This document shows positions 37,607 through 46,641 of a stretch of 64,000 nucleotides of DNA, piece after piece; position 1 is the first letter of the stretch; each line of letters starts with the position of its first letter. The stretch lies in the NCBI RefSeq assembly GCF_001676655.1, contig NZ_LZDB01000002.1:62001-126000 (forward strand), written 5' to 3'. Origin of the DNA: Perlucidibaca aquatica (lineage in GTDB: Bacteria; Pseudomonadota; Gammaproteobacteria; Pseudomonadales; Moraxellaceae). The notes below the pieces were generated by a model. That model ran no database searches and was not told where the DNA came from. It worked only from the letters and a program-made list of their open reading frames with translations. Both the position numbers and the translations under genes were made by a program.

Positions 37607-38418
37607 CGCTTTAAGGCTTCGGGTAAATGCGGTGCTAGCGTCGTTAGCAAGCCTTTAAACACCTTAGCGTTGCCTGCAACAATATTGCCGGATTCCAGAT
37701 AGCCGTGACCACCGGTAAAATCTGAAACCAAGCCACCTGCTTCACGAATAATCAGTTCGCCCGCGGCGATATCCCAGGGTGCTAAGCCAAACTCAAAGAA
37801 GCCATCTAGACGACCCGCAGCTACGTAAGCGAGGTCTAGCGCAGCCGAGCCTGCACGACGTAAGCCTGCTGTCTGACCGGCCACGGCTTTGAACATATTC
37901 AAATAGCCATCCATCGCATGCATTTGGTCAGGACGGAAGGGGAAGCCGGTACCGATGAGCGCGCCTTCCAAGCCACGACGTTCCGACACACGGAGGCGAC
38001 GGCCATTCATGGCGGCACCGCCGCCACGGCTGGCGCTAAAGGCTTCGCGGCGCATCGGGTCCAGTACCACCGCATGCTCGGTCACGCCATTTTGCTGAAT
38101 AGCAATGGACACCGCATATTGCGGAAAGCCATGAATGAAGTTGGTGGTGCCATCGAGCGGGTCGATGATCCAGAGCCATTCCTGTTCGCCACCTTTGCCC
38201 GCCTGAAAGCCTGACTCTTCCGCTTGAATGGCATGGGTGGGGTAGGTCTTGCGGACAAATTCAATAATGGCGCGCTCGGCGGCTTTATCGACTTGTGTTA
38301 CGTAGTCGTTAAGGCCTTTGGCTTCGACATCGACGAGGTCGAGGCGATCGGCGGCCTTAGCGATAATGTCGGCGGCCAAGTTAGCGGCGCGCAGCGCCAT
38401 GGTCAGCATGGGTTGCAT
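37603..38418 (-). CDS. suhB: Inositol-1-monophosphatase SuhB
   Basis: SuhB is a Mg-dependent inositol monophosphatase-fold protein. In enterobacteria it also acts in the rRNA antitermination complex. From the ATG at 38418 the product is 271 residues (MQPMLTMALRAANLAADIIA), the usual length; the open frame runs 61 codons further upstream without support. The metal site is intact: AEESG, the signature WIIDPLDGTTNFIHGFP, and APWDIAAGELIIREAGG. It is divergent from trmJ. Confidence 0.96.
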   Translation of the reverse strand: MQPMLTMALRAANLAADIIAKAADRLDLVDVEAKGLNDYVTQVDKAAERAIIEFVRKTYPTHAIQAEESGFQAGKGGEQEWLWIIDPLDGTTNFIHGFPQYAVSIAIQQNGVTEHAVVLDPMRREAFSASRGGGAAMNGRRLRVSERRGLEGALIGTGFPFRPDQMHAMDGYLNMFKAVAGQTAGLRRAGSAALDLAYVAAGRLDGFFEFGLAPWDIAAGELIIREAGGLVSDFTGGHGYLESGNIVAGNAKVFKGLLTTLAPHLPEALKR

Positions 38419-38472
38419 GGAACAGACTCTGATAAAGAACGGTTGAAGCGCATAGTGTAACATGCGCGACCT

Positions 38473-39333
38473 ATGAACATCTCGACTCGCATCATCCTCG
38501 TCAACACCTCGTTGCCGGCTAACATCGGTGCCGCCGCACGCGCCATGAAAACGATGGGTCTTTACGACCTCGTTTTGGTGGCACCGAAACAATTTCCGCA
38601 TGCCGATGCCAGCTCCCTGGCCTCTAGTGCATCAGATGTGCTCGCCAACGCGCGGGTCGTCGCGACGCTCGAGGAGGCCATTGCAGACTGCCAGCTTGTG
38701 TTGGGCACGAGCGCGCGCAATCGTACGATTGGTTTGCCCCAGCTCGATGCGCGAAGCGCTGGCTCGACCGCGCAGCAGCATGAGCAAGCGGGAGCTAAGG
38801 TGGCGATCATTTTTGGCCGCGAAGACCGTGGCCTCACTAATGAAGAGCTCATGCTCTGCCATGCCCATGTGTTTATCCCAACCAATCCTGTCTATGGCGT
38901 TCTGAATGTCGCCGCCGCGGTGCAAGTATTGGCCTACGAAGTCCGAATGGCCTGCTTGTTGGCTGAAGATACGTGTGATGAGTTTACCGGGACGTACTCG
39001 CAGCGTCCCCAGCCTGTGCCCGATCCGCTGGAGCAGCAAGGCATGCCCATCACGCTAGTGCCATGGGATGAAGAGTTGGTCAAAGGCGAAGACATGACGC
39101 AGTTCTACGAGCACTGCGAGCGCACGCTAATTGCGGTGGGTTTTTTGGATCCGGAAAATCCCCGTCAGATCATGACGCGTCTGCGCCGACTGTTTGGGCG
39201 GACACGATTGGATCGCCCAGAGTACAATTTGTTGCGTGGTTTCTTTAAGCGCGTATTGGCGTTGAGCGGCGAAAAAGTTGGCCGTGGCGGCGTTATTCTT
39301 ACCGCGAAGTCTTCGGGGAAAAACGATGTTTGA
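38473..39333 (+). CDS. trmJ: tRNA (cytidine/uridine-2'-O-)-methyltransferase TrmJ
   Basis: TrmJ is a SPOUT methyltransferase that 2'-O-methylates position 32 of several tRNAs. The 286-residue protein begins with the family signature [20 protein letters not shown] and [18 protein letters not shown]. The SPOUT knot motifs follow ([17 protein letters not shown] and [20 protein letters not shown]). The C-terminal extension ([20 protein letters not shown]) is typical of TrmJ. It overlaps cysE by 8 bp. Confidence 0.95.
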   Translation: MNISTRIILVNTSLPANIGAAARAMKTMGLYDLVLVAPKQFPHADASSLASSASDVLANARVVATLEEAIADCQLVLGTSARNRTIGLPQLDARSAGSTAQQHEQAGAKVAIIFGREDRGLTNEELMLCHAHVFIPTNPVYGVLNVAAAVQVLAYEVRMACLLAEDTCDEFTGTYSQRPQPVPDPLEQQGMPITLVPWDEELVKGEDMTQFYEHCERTLIAVGFLDPENPRQIMTRLRRLFGRTRLDRPEYNLLRGFFKRVLALSGEKVGRGGVILTAKSSGKNDV

Positions 39334-40087
39334 ACGCATTCGAGAAGATATCGACTCTGTCTTTGCTCGTGACCCGGCTGCGCGGACCCGCTTTGAAGTT
39401 TTTCTAAACTACCCCGGTCTACATGCCGCGATGGCGCATCGCTGGTCGCATGCGCTATGGCATGCGAATTGGAAAGGGCTGGCCCGTTTCATTTCGACCC
39501 TATCGCGATTTTGGACCGGAATTGAAATACACCCCGGCGCGAAGATAGGCCGTCGTTTTTTTATCGATCACGGCATGGGCGTGGTGATTGGTGAAACGGC
39601 TGAAATTGGCGACGATGTGACTCTATATCACGGCGTCACGCTGGGCGGTACTTCCTGGGATGGTGGCAAGCGCCACCCCACGCTAGAAAATGGGGTGGTT
39701 GTAGGCGCCGGTGCCAAGGTGTTGGGTCCGATTACTGTCTCGGCTGGTGCACGTATTGGCTCGAATGCCGTCGTCGTGAAACCTGTCCCGGCTGGTGCCA
39801 CCGTTGTGGGTACACCGGGTCGCATCATTATTCGTACCGAAGTGGATGCAGAAGAGCAGGCGCGCCGAGACTATGCGGCAAAAATTGGCTTTCAGGCCTA
39901 CGCCGCTAACCCTGACTTACCCGATCCTGTGTTGGACGCCATGCGAGATATCTTGGATCACATGCAGGCCAATGAAGCGCGCATGGATATGTTCTGCAAA
40001 GCACTGAAAGAGGCCGGTATTAATGTCTGCGATCAAAAGCCGGACGCTCTACTAGCCACTACTTTGGCTACGGTAAAACCCGATTAA
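39326..40087 (+). CDS. cysE: Serine O-acetyltransferase CysE
   Basis: CysE makes O-acetylserine, the precursor of cysteine, from serine and acetyl-CoA. From the ATG at 39326 the product is 253 residues ([20 protein letters not shown]). The left-handed beta-helix of hexapeptide repeats is clear ([59 protein letters not shown]). The catalytic His is in IDHGMGV. It overlaps trmJ by 8 bp and precedes the isc operon, which consumes cysteine; this order is conserved in pseudomonads. Confidence 0.96.
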   Translation: MFERIREDIDSVFARDPAARTRFEVFLNYPGLHAAMAHRWSHALWHANWKGLARFISTLSRFWTGIEIHPGAKIGRRFFIDHGMGVVIGETAEIGDDVTLYHGVTLGGTSWDGGKRHPTLENGVVVGAGAKVLGPITVSAGARIGSNAVVVKPVPAGATVVGTPGRIIIRTEVDAEEQARRDYAAKIGFQAYAANPDLPDPVLDAMRDILDHMQANEARMDMFCKALKEAGINVCDQKPDALLATTLATVKPD

Positions 40088-40092
40088 GTGGC

Positions 40093-40127
40093 AGGGGCAT
40101 GCGGACTCTAGAGTCATGCTTGCCCCT
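40093..40127. terminator. Hairpin downstream of cysE, possible terminator
   Basis: AGGGGCA (40093-40099) pairs with TGCCCCT (40121-40127) around a loop that itself contains the perfect 12-bp palindrome GACTCTAGAGTC. It lies 5 bp after the cysE stop, where a terminator is expected before the iscR promoter. It is followed by AAATTACT rather than a T run, so termination efficiency is uncertain. Confidence 0.5.
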
Positions 40128-40173
40128 AAATTACTGATCGCGGCGTCTGGCAATCTGAGGCTGATCTCCCTAC

Positions 40174-40198
40174 AATCCCGACCGTTCTACTGGGTCTA
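40174..40198. promoter_or_regulatory. Candidate IscR type 1 box 1
   Basis: AATCCCGACCGTTCTACTGGG (first 21 of 25 bases) fits the type 1 IscR consensus ATASYYGACTRWWWYAGTCRRSTAT loosely, conserving the YYGAC and YA-T-RR elements. It is the weakest of three abutting boxes upstream of iscR. Confidence 0.5.
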
Positions 40199-40223
40199 AT
40201 ACTTGACTGTTTTACTTGGTTTT
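40199..40223. promoter_or_regulatory. IscR type 1 box 2 overlapping the iscR promoter
   Basis: ATACTTGACTGTTTTACTTG (first 20 of 25 bases) matches the type 1 IscR consensus at nearly all positions. It contains a TTGACT -35-like hexamer (40203-40208). 17 bp further on is TACCCT (40226-40231), a weak -10. Binding by [2Fe-2S]-IscR here would block RNA polymerase, the classical feedback loop of the isc operon. Confidence 0.75.
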
Positions 40224-40224
40224 A

Positions 40225-40249
40225 ATACCCTAGTGAAATACTGGGTTAA
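40225..40249. promoter_or_regulatory. IscR type 1 box 3
   Basis: ATACCCTAGTGAAATACTGG (first 20 of 25 bases) keeps the AT-rich centre and the flanking ATA/TRGG positions of the type 1 IscR consensus. It covers the presumed -10 region, 16 bp before the iscR ATG. Confidence 0.65.
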
Positions 40250-40265
40250 GTAGTGGAGATGTTGC

Positions 40266-40757
40266 ATGCGATTAACGACGAAAGGCCGCTACGCTGTAAC
40301 GGCGATGTTGGACTTGGCGCTGCATGCGCAAAAAGGCCCAGTCAGCTTGGGCGATATTTCCGATCGCCAATCGATTTCGGTGTCGTATCTCGAGCAATTA
40401 TTTGCCAAGTTACGCAAAAGCGGCTTGGTCAGTAGTGTGCGCGGCCCCGGTGGCGGTTACCAGCTGGCGCATCTGGCCGGCGAAATTTTTGTGGCCGATA
40501 TCATTGATGCAGTGGATGAGTCGGTGGATGCCACCCGCTGTGGCGGTCAAGGCGATTGCCAACAAGGCGTAACTTGTCTGACGCATGAACTATGGAGTGA
40601 TCTCAGTGATCAGATCCATCATTTCTTGGCCAACATCAGCTTGCAAGAGTTGCTGACGCGGCGTCAGGTGCAGGCCGTGTCGATTCGCCAAAGCGAAGCA
40701 CAAGCGCGCCGTCGTCTGGATATTGAAGCTGGTGCCAGTCTGGCAGTAGCTAACTGA
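40266..40757 (+). CDS. iscR: Fe-S cluster assembly transcriptional regulator IscR
   Basis: IscR is an Rrf2-family repressor that senses Fe-S status by carrying a [2Fe-2S] cluster. The 163-residue product has the winged-helix domain ([38 protein letters not shown]) and the cluster ligands C92, C98 and C104 with H107 ([19 protein letters not shown]). It heads iscRSUA-hscBA-fdx and is preceded by three IscR-type boxes, implying autoregulation. Confidence 0.97.
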   Translation: MRLTTKGRYAVTAMLDLALHAQKGPVSLGDISDRQSISVSYLEQLFAKLRKSGLVSSVRGPGGGYQLAHLAGEIFVADIIDAVDESVDATRCGGQGDCQQGVTCLTHELWSDLSDQIHHFLANISLQELLTRRQVQAVSIRQSEAQARRRLDIEAGASLAVAN

Positions 40758-40778
40758 ATTGAGTGTTAGGGGTAATTC

Positions 40779-41996
40779 ATGAAGCGTCCGATCTATCTCG
40801 ACTATTCCGCGACCACGCCGGTGGACCCGCGTGTGGCCGAAGCCATGATGGATTGCCTGCGGGTAGAAGGTAATTTTGGCAACCCAGCGTCGCGTTCGCA
40901 TTTTTATGGCTGGCAAGCCGAAGAGGCGGTTGAGGATGCGCGTGGTCATGTGGCTGCGTTAGTGAATGCCGACCCGCGCGAAATTGTTTGGACATCCGGT
41001 GCGACCGAGTCCAATAACCTCGCCATTAAGGGCGTTGCCGGTTTTTATAAGAGTAAGGGCAAGCACATTGTGACCTCGAAGATCGAGCACAAGGCCGTGT
41101 TGGATGCTTGTCGCCAGCTTGAGCGCGAAGGCTTTGAAGTAACCTATCTTGACCCGGAAGCCGGCACCGGCCTGATTCATCCGGCGGCGGTTGAAGCCGT
41201 GTTGCGCGATGACACTTTGCTGGTTTCGCTGATGCATGTGAACAACGAGATTGGCACCATCACCGACATCGCAGCGATAGGCGAGATCACGCGTGCGCGC
41301 GGCATTCTGTTTCATGTTGATGCCGCTCAGTCGACCGGCAAAATTGACATTGACCTCGACAAAATGAAAGTCGATTTGATGAGTTTCTGTGCCCACAAAA
41401 CCTACGGTCCGAAAGGTGTTGGCGCGCTGTACGTCCGCCGCAAGCCCCGCGTACGTTTAGAAGCACAGATTCACGGTGGTGGACACGAGCGCGGCATGCG
41501 TTCGGGTACTTTGGCCACGCACCAGCTGGTCGGCATGGGTGAAGCCTTCCGCCTCGCGAAACTGGAAATGCATGAAGAGCAGGCACGTTTGCGTGTATTG
41601 CGCGACAAGCTTTGGATGGGCTTGCAGGGGCTGGAGCAAGTGTTTCTGAATGGCGATGCCGTTCAGCGCATCGCCGGCAACCTCAATGTCAGCTTTAACT
41701 TCGTTGAAGGCGAGTCGCTGATCATGGCGCTGAAAGATCTTGCCGTTTCGTCAGGTTCTGCCTGTACCTCCGCCTCACTCGAGCCTTCCTACGTGCTACG
41801 CGCCTTAGGTCTCAGTGATGAGCTGGCACATAGCTCCATTCGTTTTACCCTCGGTCGCTTTACCACCGAGGACGACATCGATTTCGTGATTGGCCACGCC
41901 AGCCAAGCCGTCAACCGCCTGCGTGACCTGTCTCCTTTGTGGGATATGTACAAAGACGGCGTAGACATCAGTTCCGTGGAATGGGTCGCGCACTAA
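40779..41996 (+). CDS. iscS: Cysteine desulfurase IscS
   Basis: IscS is a PLP enzyme that takes sulfur from cysteine and donates it as persulfide to IscU and to tRNA thiolation enzymes. The 405-residue protein has the PLP lysine in [12 protein letters not shown] (K207), the cofactor His/Asn region TSGATESNN, and the mobile active-site cysteine in [15 protein letters not shown] (C329). It follows iscR by 21 bp. Confidence 0.98.
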   Translation: MKRPIYLDYSATTPVDPRVAEAMMDCLRVEGNFGNPASRSHFYGWQAEEAVEDARGHVAALVNADPREIVWTSGATESNNLAIKGVAGFYKSKGKHIVTSKIEHKAVLDACRQLEREGFEVTYLDPEAGTGLIHPAAVEAVLRDDTLLVSLMHVNNEIGTITDIAAIGEITRARGILFHVDAAQSTGKIDIDLDKMKVDLMSFCAHKTYGPKGVGALYVRRKPRVRLEAQIHGGGHERGMRSGTLATHQLVGMGEAFRLAKLEMHEEQARLRVLRDKLWMGLQGLEQVFLNGDAVQRIAGNLNVSFNFVEGESLIMALKDLAVSSGSACTSASLEPSYVLRALGLSDELAHSSIRFTLGRFTTEDDIDFVIGHASQAVNRLRDLSPLWDMYKDGVDISSVEWVAH

Positions 41997-42025
41997 GCGC
42001 ACCCTCTGCAACCAGGAGAAATATC

Positions 42026-42409
42026 ATGGCTTACAGCGAAAAGGTCCTCGACCACTACGAAAATCCACGCAATGTCGGCAAGCTCGATAAGCTGGATGAC
42101 TCCGTCGGCACCGGCATGGTGGGTGCACCAGCGTGTGGCGACGTGATGCAGCTGCAAATCAAAGTGAACGAAGCCGGTATTATCGAAGATGCCCGCTTCA
42201 AGACGTATGGTTGTGGTTCAGCCATTGCGTCCAGCTCGCTGGTGACCGAGTGGGTCAAGGGCAAGACCCTGGACCAGGCTGCCACGATCAAGAACACCCA
42301 AATTGCGCAGGAGTTGGCTCTGCCGCCCGTGAAAATTCACTGCTCGGTGCTCGCTGAAGATGCCATTAAGGCAGCGATTGCTGACTACCGTCAGAAGCAC
42401 GGCGCCTAA
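42026..42409 (+). CDS. iscU: Fe-S cluster scaffold protein IscU
   Basis: IscU is the scaffold on which [2Fe-2S] clusters are built. From the ATG at 42026, preceded by AGGAGAA, the product is 127 residues and begins [18 protein letters not shown]. The three cluster cysteines are C37 (GAPACGD), C63 (YGCGSAIA) and C106 (KIHCSVLA). The HscA-binding LPPVK motif is present (LALPPVKIH). An open frame upstream into iscS is not supported. Confidence 0.98.
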   Translation: MAYSEKVLDHYENPRNVGKLDKLDDSVGTGMVGAPACGDVMQLQIKVNEAGIIEDARFKTYGCGSAIASSSLVTEWVKGKTLDQAATIKNTQIAQELALPPVKIHCSVLAEDAIKAAIADYRQKHGA

Positions 42410-42468
42410 GCGCAATATGTTTACTGGGGCCCGTGCCGAAAGGCGCTGGCACAGCTGAGGAGACACGA

Positions 42469-42792
42469 GTGGGTATTACCCTGACAGAATCGGCCGCGCG
42501 CCACGTTCAAGCTTGCCTCGAGGGTCGGGGCAAGGGTGAAGGCATTCGCGTCGGCATCAAGACATCCGGCTGCTCAGGCTTAGCCTATGTGCTGGAGTTT
42601 GTTGATGCGGTAGAAGAGGCTGATCAAGTCTTTGATTCTTTTGGGGTAAAAGTCATTGTTGACCCGAAAAGCTTGGCCTATCTCGATGGCACCCAAATGG
42701 ACTTCGTTAAAGAAGGCCTGAACGAAGGCTTCAAGTTCACTAACCCGAATCAGAAGGGCGAGTGCGGTTGCGGTGAGTCTTTCACCGTTTAA
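42469..42792 (+). CDS. iscA: A-type Fe-S carrier protein IscA
   Basis: IscA carries clusters or iron to target proteins. The GTG at 42469, preceded by GAGGAG, gives [16 protein letters not shown] and a 107-residue protein, exactly the family length. The three ligand cysteines are C35 (TSGCSGLAY), C99 and C101 (GECGCGESF). The 3' end lies just before hscB. Confidence 0.96.
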   Translation: MGITLTESAARHVQACLEGRGKGEGIRVGIKTSGCSGLAYVLEFVDAVEEADQVFDSFGVKVIVDPKSLAYLDGTQMDFVKEGLNEGFKFTNPNQKGECGCGESFTV

Positions 42793-42805
42793 GCGGAGTG
42801 TGGGT

Positions 42806-43336
42806 GTGAACCTGAATACGGACTACTTCAGCCTCTTTGGCTTGCCCGTGGTATTTGAGCTAGATGCCAATGCCTTGCAGCCTGATTGGCGAGCTTTGCA
42901 GCAACAACATCACCCAGACCGTGCCCCTGCTGATGATCCCGTAGCGCAACGTCAGGCGCTGCAAATGACATCGCACATTAATGCTGCTTATGACACGTTG
43001 CGCGATCCTGTGCGCCGTGCCCGCTACCTGCTGGAATTAGTCGGGCAGGGGGGAGATGCTGAGCGGGTCAGCGTCATGGACACGGATTTCCTGATGGCTC
43101 AGATGGAACTTCGCGAGTCGTTGGAAGAAGCTGCCGCCGTCCATGAGCTGGATGCCATTGAGGCAGAAGCCCAAGATTGGCTGGATGCGCTGCTGCGCGA
43201 GTTTCCTCTCGATTACGTGGCGCAGGATTGGCCTGAAGCCACAGATTGCCTGCGAAAAATGCAATTCATGACACGCTTGCTGGCGGAGATCCGCGAGCAG
43301 CGTGAACGCCTCGAAGACGAACTGGACGATTTCTGA
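42806..43336 (+). CDS. hscB: Fe-S biogenesis J-domain co-chaperone HscB
   Basis: HscB delivers IscU to HscA and stimulates its ATPase. The GTG at 42806 gives a 176-residue protein beginning [20 protein letters not shown]. An upstream GTG at 42800 and a longer frame overlapping iscA are less likely, given the AGCGGAG site. The J domain contains HPD (36-38) and [20 protein letters not shown]. The C-terminal half is the helical IscU-binding bundle. The stop overlaps the hscA start (TGATG). Confidence 0.94.
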   Translation: MNLNTDYFSLFGLPVVFELDANALQPDWRALQQQHHPDRAPADDPVAQRQALQMTSHINAAYDTLRDPVRRARYLLELVGQGGDAERVSVMDTDFLMAQMELRESLEEAAAVHELDAIEAEAQDWLDALLREFPLDYVAQDWPEATDCLRKMQFMTRLLAEIREQRERLEDELDDF

Positions 43337-45219
43337 TGGCCTTGCTGCAAATCGCCGAACCTGGCCAGAGTCAAGCGCCACACCAACATAAACTGGCCAT
43401 CGGGATAGACCTTGGCACCACGCATTCTCTCGTGGCCACGATGCAAAGCGGCTTGCCGCGTGTATTACCGGCAGAGGACGGCAGTTTCTTGTTGCCTTCG
43501 GTGGTTCGCTATCTGGCGGATGGCGCGGTGGTGGTGGGGGAGGCGGCACGCCAAGCGGCAGCCAGCGATGCCCTGAATACCTTAGTTTCCGTGAAGCGCT
43601 TCATGGGTCGCGGTCTTGAAGCGGCCCATCAGCTCGGCGACCAGCTCCCCTACGAGTTGGTCATGCACGACAACGGCATGCCCTATTTCAACACCATCGC
43701 GGGTCTAAAAAGCCCCGTGGAAGCGTCGGCTGAAATTCTCAATGTGTTGCGGGTGCGCGCCGAAGCGGCCTTAGGCGGCGATATTACCGGTGCGGTGATT
43801 ACCGTCCCGGCCTACTTTGACGAGGCGCAGCGCCAGGCCACCAAGGATGCCGCCACGCTGGCTGGCCTGAAAGTGCTGCGTCTGCTCAACGAGCCCACGG
43901 CGGCGGCTGTCGCCTATGGGCTTGACCAACAGCACGAAGGTATCCACGCCATTTATGACCTTGGCGGCGGCACCTTCGACATCTCTATTTTGCGTCTGCA
44001 TCAAGGTGTGTTCGAAGTGCTCGCCACCGGTGGCGACTCTGCGCTGGGTGGCGATGATTTCGATCATGCTATCGCCAGTTGGATTATGGCAGGAGCCGGC
44101 ATTGTTAATCCGGATGCTGAAATTCAACGTCGTCTTTTGCAGACGTCGCGGCGCGTGAAAGAAGCGCTTAGTGCGCGTGATTCGGTGCCCCTGTCGTTGG
44201 CGGCCGGTACCGGTGGCGCACCGGCAGATTGGCAGGCGACGCTGACTCGCGAACATTTCGAATCACTTATTGCTGCCCGCGTGGATGACACCTTAAAGGC
44301 TTGTCGCCGCGCCCTTCGCGATGCGGGTCTGAAGCCTGCAGATTTGAGCGAAGTCGTCTTGGTGGGTGGCTCTACGCGTGTGCCGCTGGTGCGTCGTCGT
44401 GTCGCTGAGTTTTTCGGTAAGCCTGCATTGGATCATCTTGATCCAGATCAGGTTGTGGCCGTGGGCGCGGCGGTACAGGCCAATATTCTTGTTGGCAACA
44501 AGCCCGATAGCGACCTGCTGCTGCTCGATGTTATTCCGCTTTCGCTGGGCCTCGAAACCTACGGCGGCTTGGTTGAGAAGGTCGTGCCTCGCAACACCAC
44601 CATTCCGGTGGCACGTGCGCAGGAATTCACCACCTTTAAAGATGGCCAAACCGCGATGAGCCTGCACGTATTGCAAGGCGAGCGTGAGATGGTCAGCGAC
44701 TGTCGTTCGCTCGCGCGCTTTGAGCTGCAAGGTATTCCGCCGATGGTCGCCGGTGCGGCACGGATTCGCGTGTTATTCCAGGTCGATGCGGACGGCCTGC
44801 TCAGCGTCAGTGCGGAAGAAACGACATCCGGCGTGCGTGCTGAAATTGTCGTCAAACCATCTTGGGGTTTGCAGGATGACGACATTCTGCGCCTGCTGCG
44901 CGAGTCGCAGGCTGCCGCCGTGCAGGACATGCAAGCGCGTGCATTGGCCGAGGCCCGTGCGGAAGCCGAGCGCCTCTGGATTGCTACTGAAGCTGCCTTG
45001 GCGCAGCAGGGTGAATTGCTAAGTGCCTCCGAGCTGGCCGAGTTACAGGCCGCCGTGCAGGGCCTGAAAGCCCTGGCCATTGCCGACGATGCCGCTGCCA
45101 TTACCGCTGCTGCTGAGGCACTTAACCACGCCAGCGAAACTTTTGCTGCCCGGCGCATGGACGCCGGCATCCGTCAGGCCTTTACTGGCAAGACGCTGAC
45201 TGATTTCGAGGAACACTGA
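43336..45219 (+). CDS. hscA: Fe-S biogenesis Hsp70 chaperone HscA
   Basis: HscA is the specialised Hsp70 that releases clusters from IscU. The 627-residue protein has the ATPase phosphate-1 motif [11 protein letters not shown] (23-33), [14 protein letters not shown] (phosphate-2), [14 protein letters not shown] (adenosine), and a substrate-binding domain beginning near [16 protein letters not shown]. The disordered DnaK-type tail is missing, as expected for HscA. It is translationally coupled to hscB; fdx follows after 1 bp. Confidence 0.97.
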   Translation: MALLQIAEPGQSQAPHQHKLAIGIDLGTTHSLVATMQSGLPRVLPAEDGSFLLPSVVRYLADGAVVVGEAARQAAASDALNTLVSVKRFMGRGLEAAHQLGDQLPYELVMHDNGMPYFNTIAGLKSPVEASAEILNVLRVRAEAALGGDITGAVITVPAYFDEAQRQATKDAATLAGLKVLRLLNEPTAAAVAYGLDQQHEGIHAIYDLGGGTFDISILRLHQGVFEVLATGGDSALGGDDFDHAIASWIMAGAGIVNPDAEIQRRLLQTSRRVKEALSARDSVPLSLAAGTGGAPADWQATLTREHFESLIAARVDDTLKACRRALRDAGLKPADLSEVVLVGGSTRVPLVRRRVAEFFGKPALDHLDPDQVVAVGAAVQANILVGNKPDSDLLLLDVIPLSLGLETYGGLVEKVVPRNTTIPVARAQEFTTFKDGQTAMSLHVLQGEREMVSDCRSLARFELQGIPPMVAGAARIRVLFQVDADGLLSVSAEETTSGVRAEIVVKPSWGLQDDDILRLLRESQAAAVQDMQARALAEARAEAERLWIATEAALAQQGELLSASELAELQAAVQGLKALAIADDAAAITAAAEALNHASETFAARRMDAGIRQAFTGKTLTDFEEH

Positions 45220-45220
45220 T

Positions 45221-45559
45221 ATGCCCAACATCATTCTGCTGCCGCACCACGAGATCTGCCCGAACGGTGCCGTGATTGAGGCTGAAGTCGGCGAAACCAT
45301 TTGTGATGCGGCCTTGCGTCAGGGTTATGCCATTGAGCATGCGTGCGAGAAGTCCTGCGCCTGCACGACCTGTCATGTGGTGGTGCGCGAGGGATTTGAT
45401 TCGCTTAATGAGCTCGATGAGCTGGAAGAAGACATGCTCGACAAAGCCTGGGGGTTGGAGGCGGAGTCGCGGTTGTCGTGTCAGGCGGTCATGGGTACTG
45501 AGGATCTCGTCATTGAGATTCCTCGCTATACGCTGAATCATGCTTCGGAGAAGCATTGA
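45221..45559 (+). CDS. fdx: [2Fe-2S] ferredoxin Fdx of the isc operon
   Basis: This adrenodoxin-type ferredoxin supplies electrons for cluster assembly. The 112-residue product has cluster ligands C42, C48, C51 (ACEKSCACTTCHVVV) and C87 (RLSCQAV), with the extra C46 seen in isc ferredoxins. The acidic partner-binding patch ELDELEEDMLDKA follows. It is the last recognised isc gene. No iscX follows in the 530 bp before ndk. Confidence 0.96.
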   Translation: MPNIILLPHHEICPNGAVIEAEVGETICDAALRQGYAIEHACEKSCACTTCHVVVREGFDSLNELDELEEDMLDKAWGLEAESRLSCQAVMGTEDLVIEIPRYTLNHASEKH

Positions 45560-45570
45560 TAGGGTGGGGC

Positions 45571-45751
45571 CGGCGCTAACGGGTGATACAGGTGCGCGCT
45601 CGCCGTGAATACGTCCAGCCCGCGCGTTGCATCGCGCGGTCGTTCACGCGGTTCGGCGCGATGCGCCGACAAACCCCGCGCTCACCCCTGTAGGCTCTCA
45701 TGCGCCATTCATGGCGCATGACGGCGCGACCTGTTTCACCCGTTAGCGCCG
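45571..45751. repeat. Palindrome-rich extragenic element with 23-bp terminal inverted repeats
   Basis: The ends are 23-bp inverted repeats with one mismatch: CGGCGCTAACGGGTGATACA... at 45571-45593 and its complement ...TGTTTCACCCGTTAGCGCCG at 45729-45751. Inside are smaller perfect hairpins: TCGGCGC-GAT-GCGCCGA and TCATGCGCCAT-TC-ATGGCGCATGA (45698-45721). No transposase is encoded. The layout resembles a REP/BIME or MITE-like element. Whether other copies exist in the genome cannot be seen here. Confidence 0.65.
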
Positions 45752-45885
45752 ACAGCTCTCTCATACGTCCCCGAACTTCCGGATTCCAAGAGGGTTCGCT
45801 GCGCGTCCCTCCTGAGATATTTAGCTGACTGCAGACGCGGGGCCACACGCTGAGCGCCCGAGGCGGGGAGTAGTTGTACAAACCG

Positions 45886-45909
45886 TCATGCGCCATGGAT
45901 GGCGCATGG
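45886..45909. repeat. Second copy of the CATGCGCCAT-NN-ATGGCGCATG hairpin
   Basis: TCATGCGCCAT-GG-ATGGCGCATGG repeats the hairpin at 45698-45721 almost exactly, 188 bp further on, with a different 2-base loop. It is followed by CCATGGATGG. The rest of 45752-46016 shows no gene. This region and the element before it make up the 530-bp noncoding gap between fdx and ndk. Confidence 0.65.
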
Positions 45910-46016
45910 AGCCTCCATGGATGGATTCACGGCGTGTTTGAACAGCTCAATCCTGCCTCGGAAGCGGGCCAGCTAAAGAACCCAAACCATCTCTAGCAGT
46001 TACCCACAGACGCCGG

Positions 46017-46022
46017 TATAAT
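46017..46022 (+). promoter_or_regulatory. Candidate -10 box of the ndk promoter
   Basis: A consensus TATAAT lies 67 bp before the ndk ATG, at the end of the repeat-rich gap. The -35 region 17 bp upstream (TAGCAG) is poor, so the promoter is only probable. Confidence 0.5.
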
Positions 46023-46089
46023 CCGCGCCCAAGTTCTGGCATGACATGTGCCCGACGCCTCTTTCTAAATTGTGACACTGGAGCCCACC

Positions 46090-46521
46090 ATGGCCGTTGA
46101 ACGCACACTTTCCATCATCAAGCCCGACGCCGTTGGCAAGAATGCCATTGGTGCTATTTTCAGCCGCTTCGAAGCTGCCGGTCTGAAGATTGTTGCCACC
46201 AAAATGAAGCACCTGTCGAAAGCAGAAGCCGAAGGCTTTTATGCTGAGCACGCTGGCCGTGGCTTCTTCAACGACCTGGTTGCTTTCATGACTTCCGGTC
46301 CTGTTGTGGTTAGCGCTTTGGAAGGCGAAAACGCCGTTCTGGCCCACCGTGACATTCTCGGCGCCACCAATCCAAAGGATGCAGCGCCAGGCACCATTCG
46401 TGCTGATTTCGCTGTTAGCATCGATGAGAACGCTGCTCATGGTTCGGACTCGACAACCTCCGCTGCTCGTGAAATCGCTTACTTCTTCAGCTCGCTGGAA
46501 GTTTGTGCACGTACCCGTTAA
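46090..46521 (+). CDS. ndk: Nucleoside diphosphate kinase Ndk
   Basis: Ndk balances nucleoside triphosphate pools by ping-pong phosphate transfer. From the ATG at 46090 the product is 143 residues ([20 protein letters not shown]). The phospho-histidine is H117 in [12 protein letters not shown], and [11 protein letters not shown] and [14 protein letters not shown] are typical. It stands alone between its own promoter and a hairpin. Confidence 0.98.
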   Translation: MAVERTLSIIKPDAVGKNAIGAIFSRFEAAGLKIVATKMKHLSKAEAEGFYAEHAGRGFFNDLVAFMTSGPVVVSALEGENAVLAHRDILGATNPKDAAPGTIRADFAVSIDENAAHGSDSTTSAAREIAYFFSSLEVCARTR

Positions 46522-46532
46522 GGTTGCGTAGG

Positions 46533-46557
46533 GCTCTGCGCTTTAATGGCGCAGAGC
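46533..46557 (+). terminator. Hairpin 1 after ndk
   Basis: The 9-bp stem GCTCTGCGC pairs with GCGCAGAGC around TTTAATG, 11 bp after the ndk stop. No T run follows. It probably acts together with the second hairpin downstream. Confidence 0.5.
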
Positions 46558-46581
46558 GGCCGTGAAAGCGGCGAGTTGATG

Positions 46582-46615
46582 CAAAGGCCGCAATACCTGA
46601 GTACTGCGGCCTTTG
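46582..46615 (+). terminator. Hairpin 2 after ndk, before rlmN
   Basis: The 11-bp stem CAAAGGCCGCA pairs with TGCGGCCTTTG around 12 bases. The 3' arm ends in CTTTG, giving a short U stretch. It lies 26 bp before the rlmN ATG, so it could end ndk transcripts or form part of the rlmN leader. Confidence 0.55.
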
Positions 46616-46641
46616 TGCATGATAAAAGTGGTAAAAATGAC

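Noticed and set aside
45576..45896. 106-residue open frame on the minus strand in the fdx-ndk gap
   Set aside because: It runs through the palindromic element, is arginine-rich with no domain, and its bases are explained by the inverted repeats.
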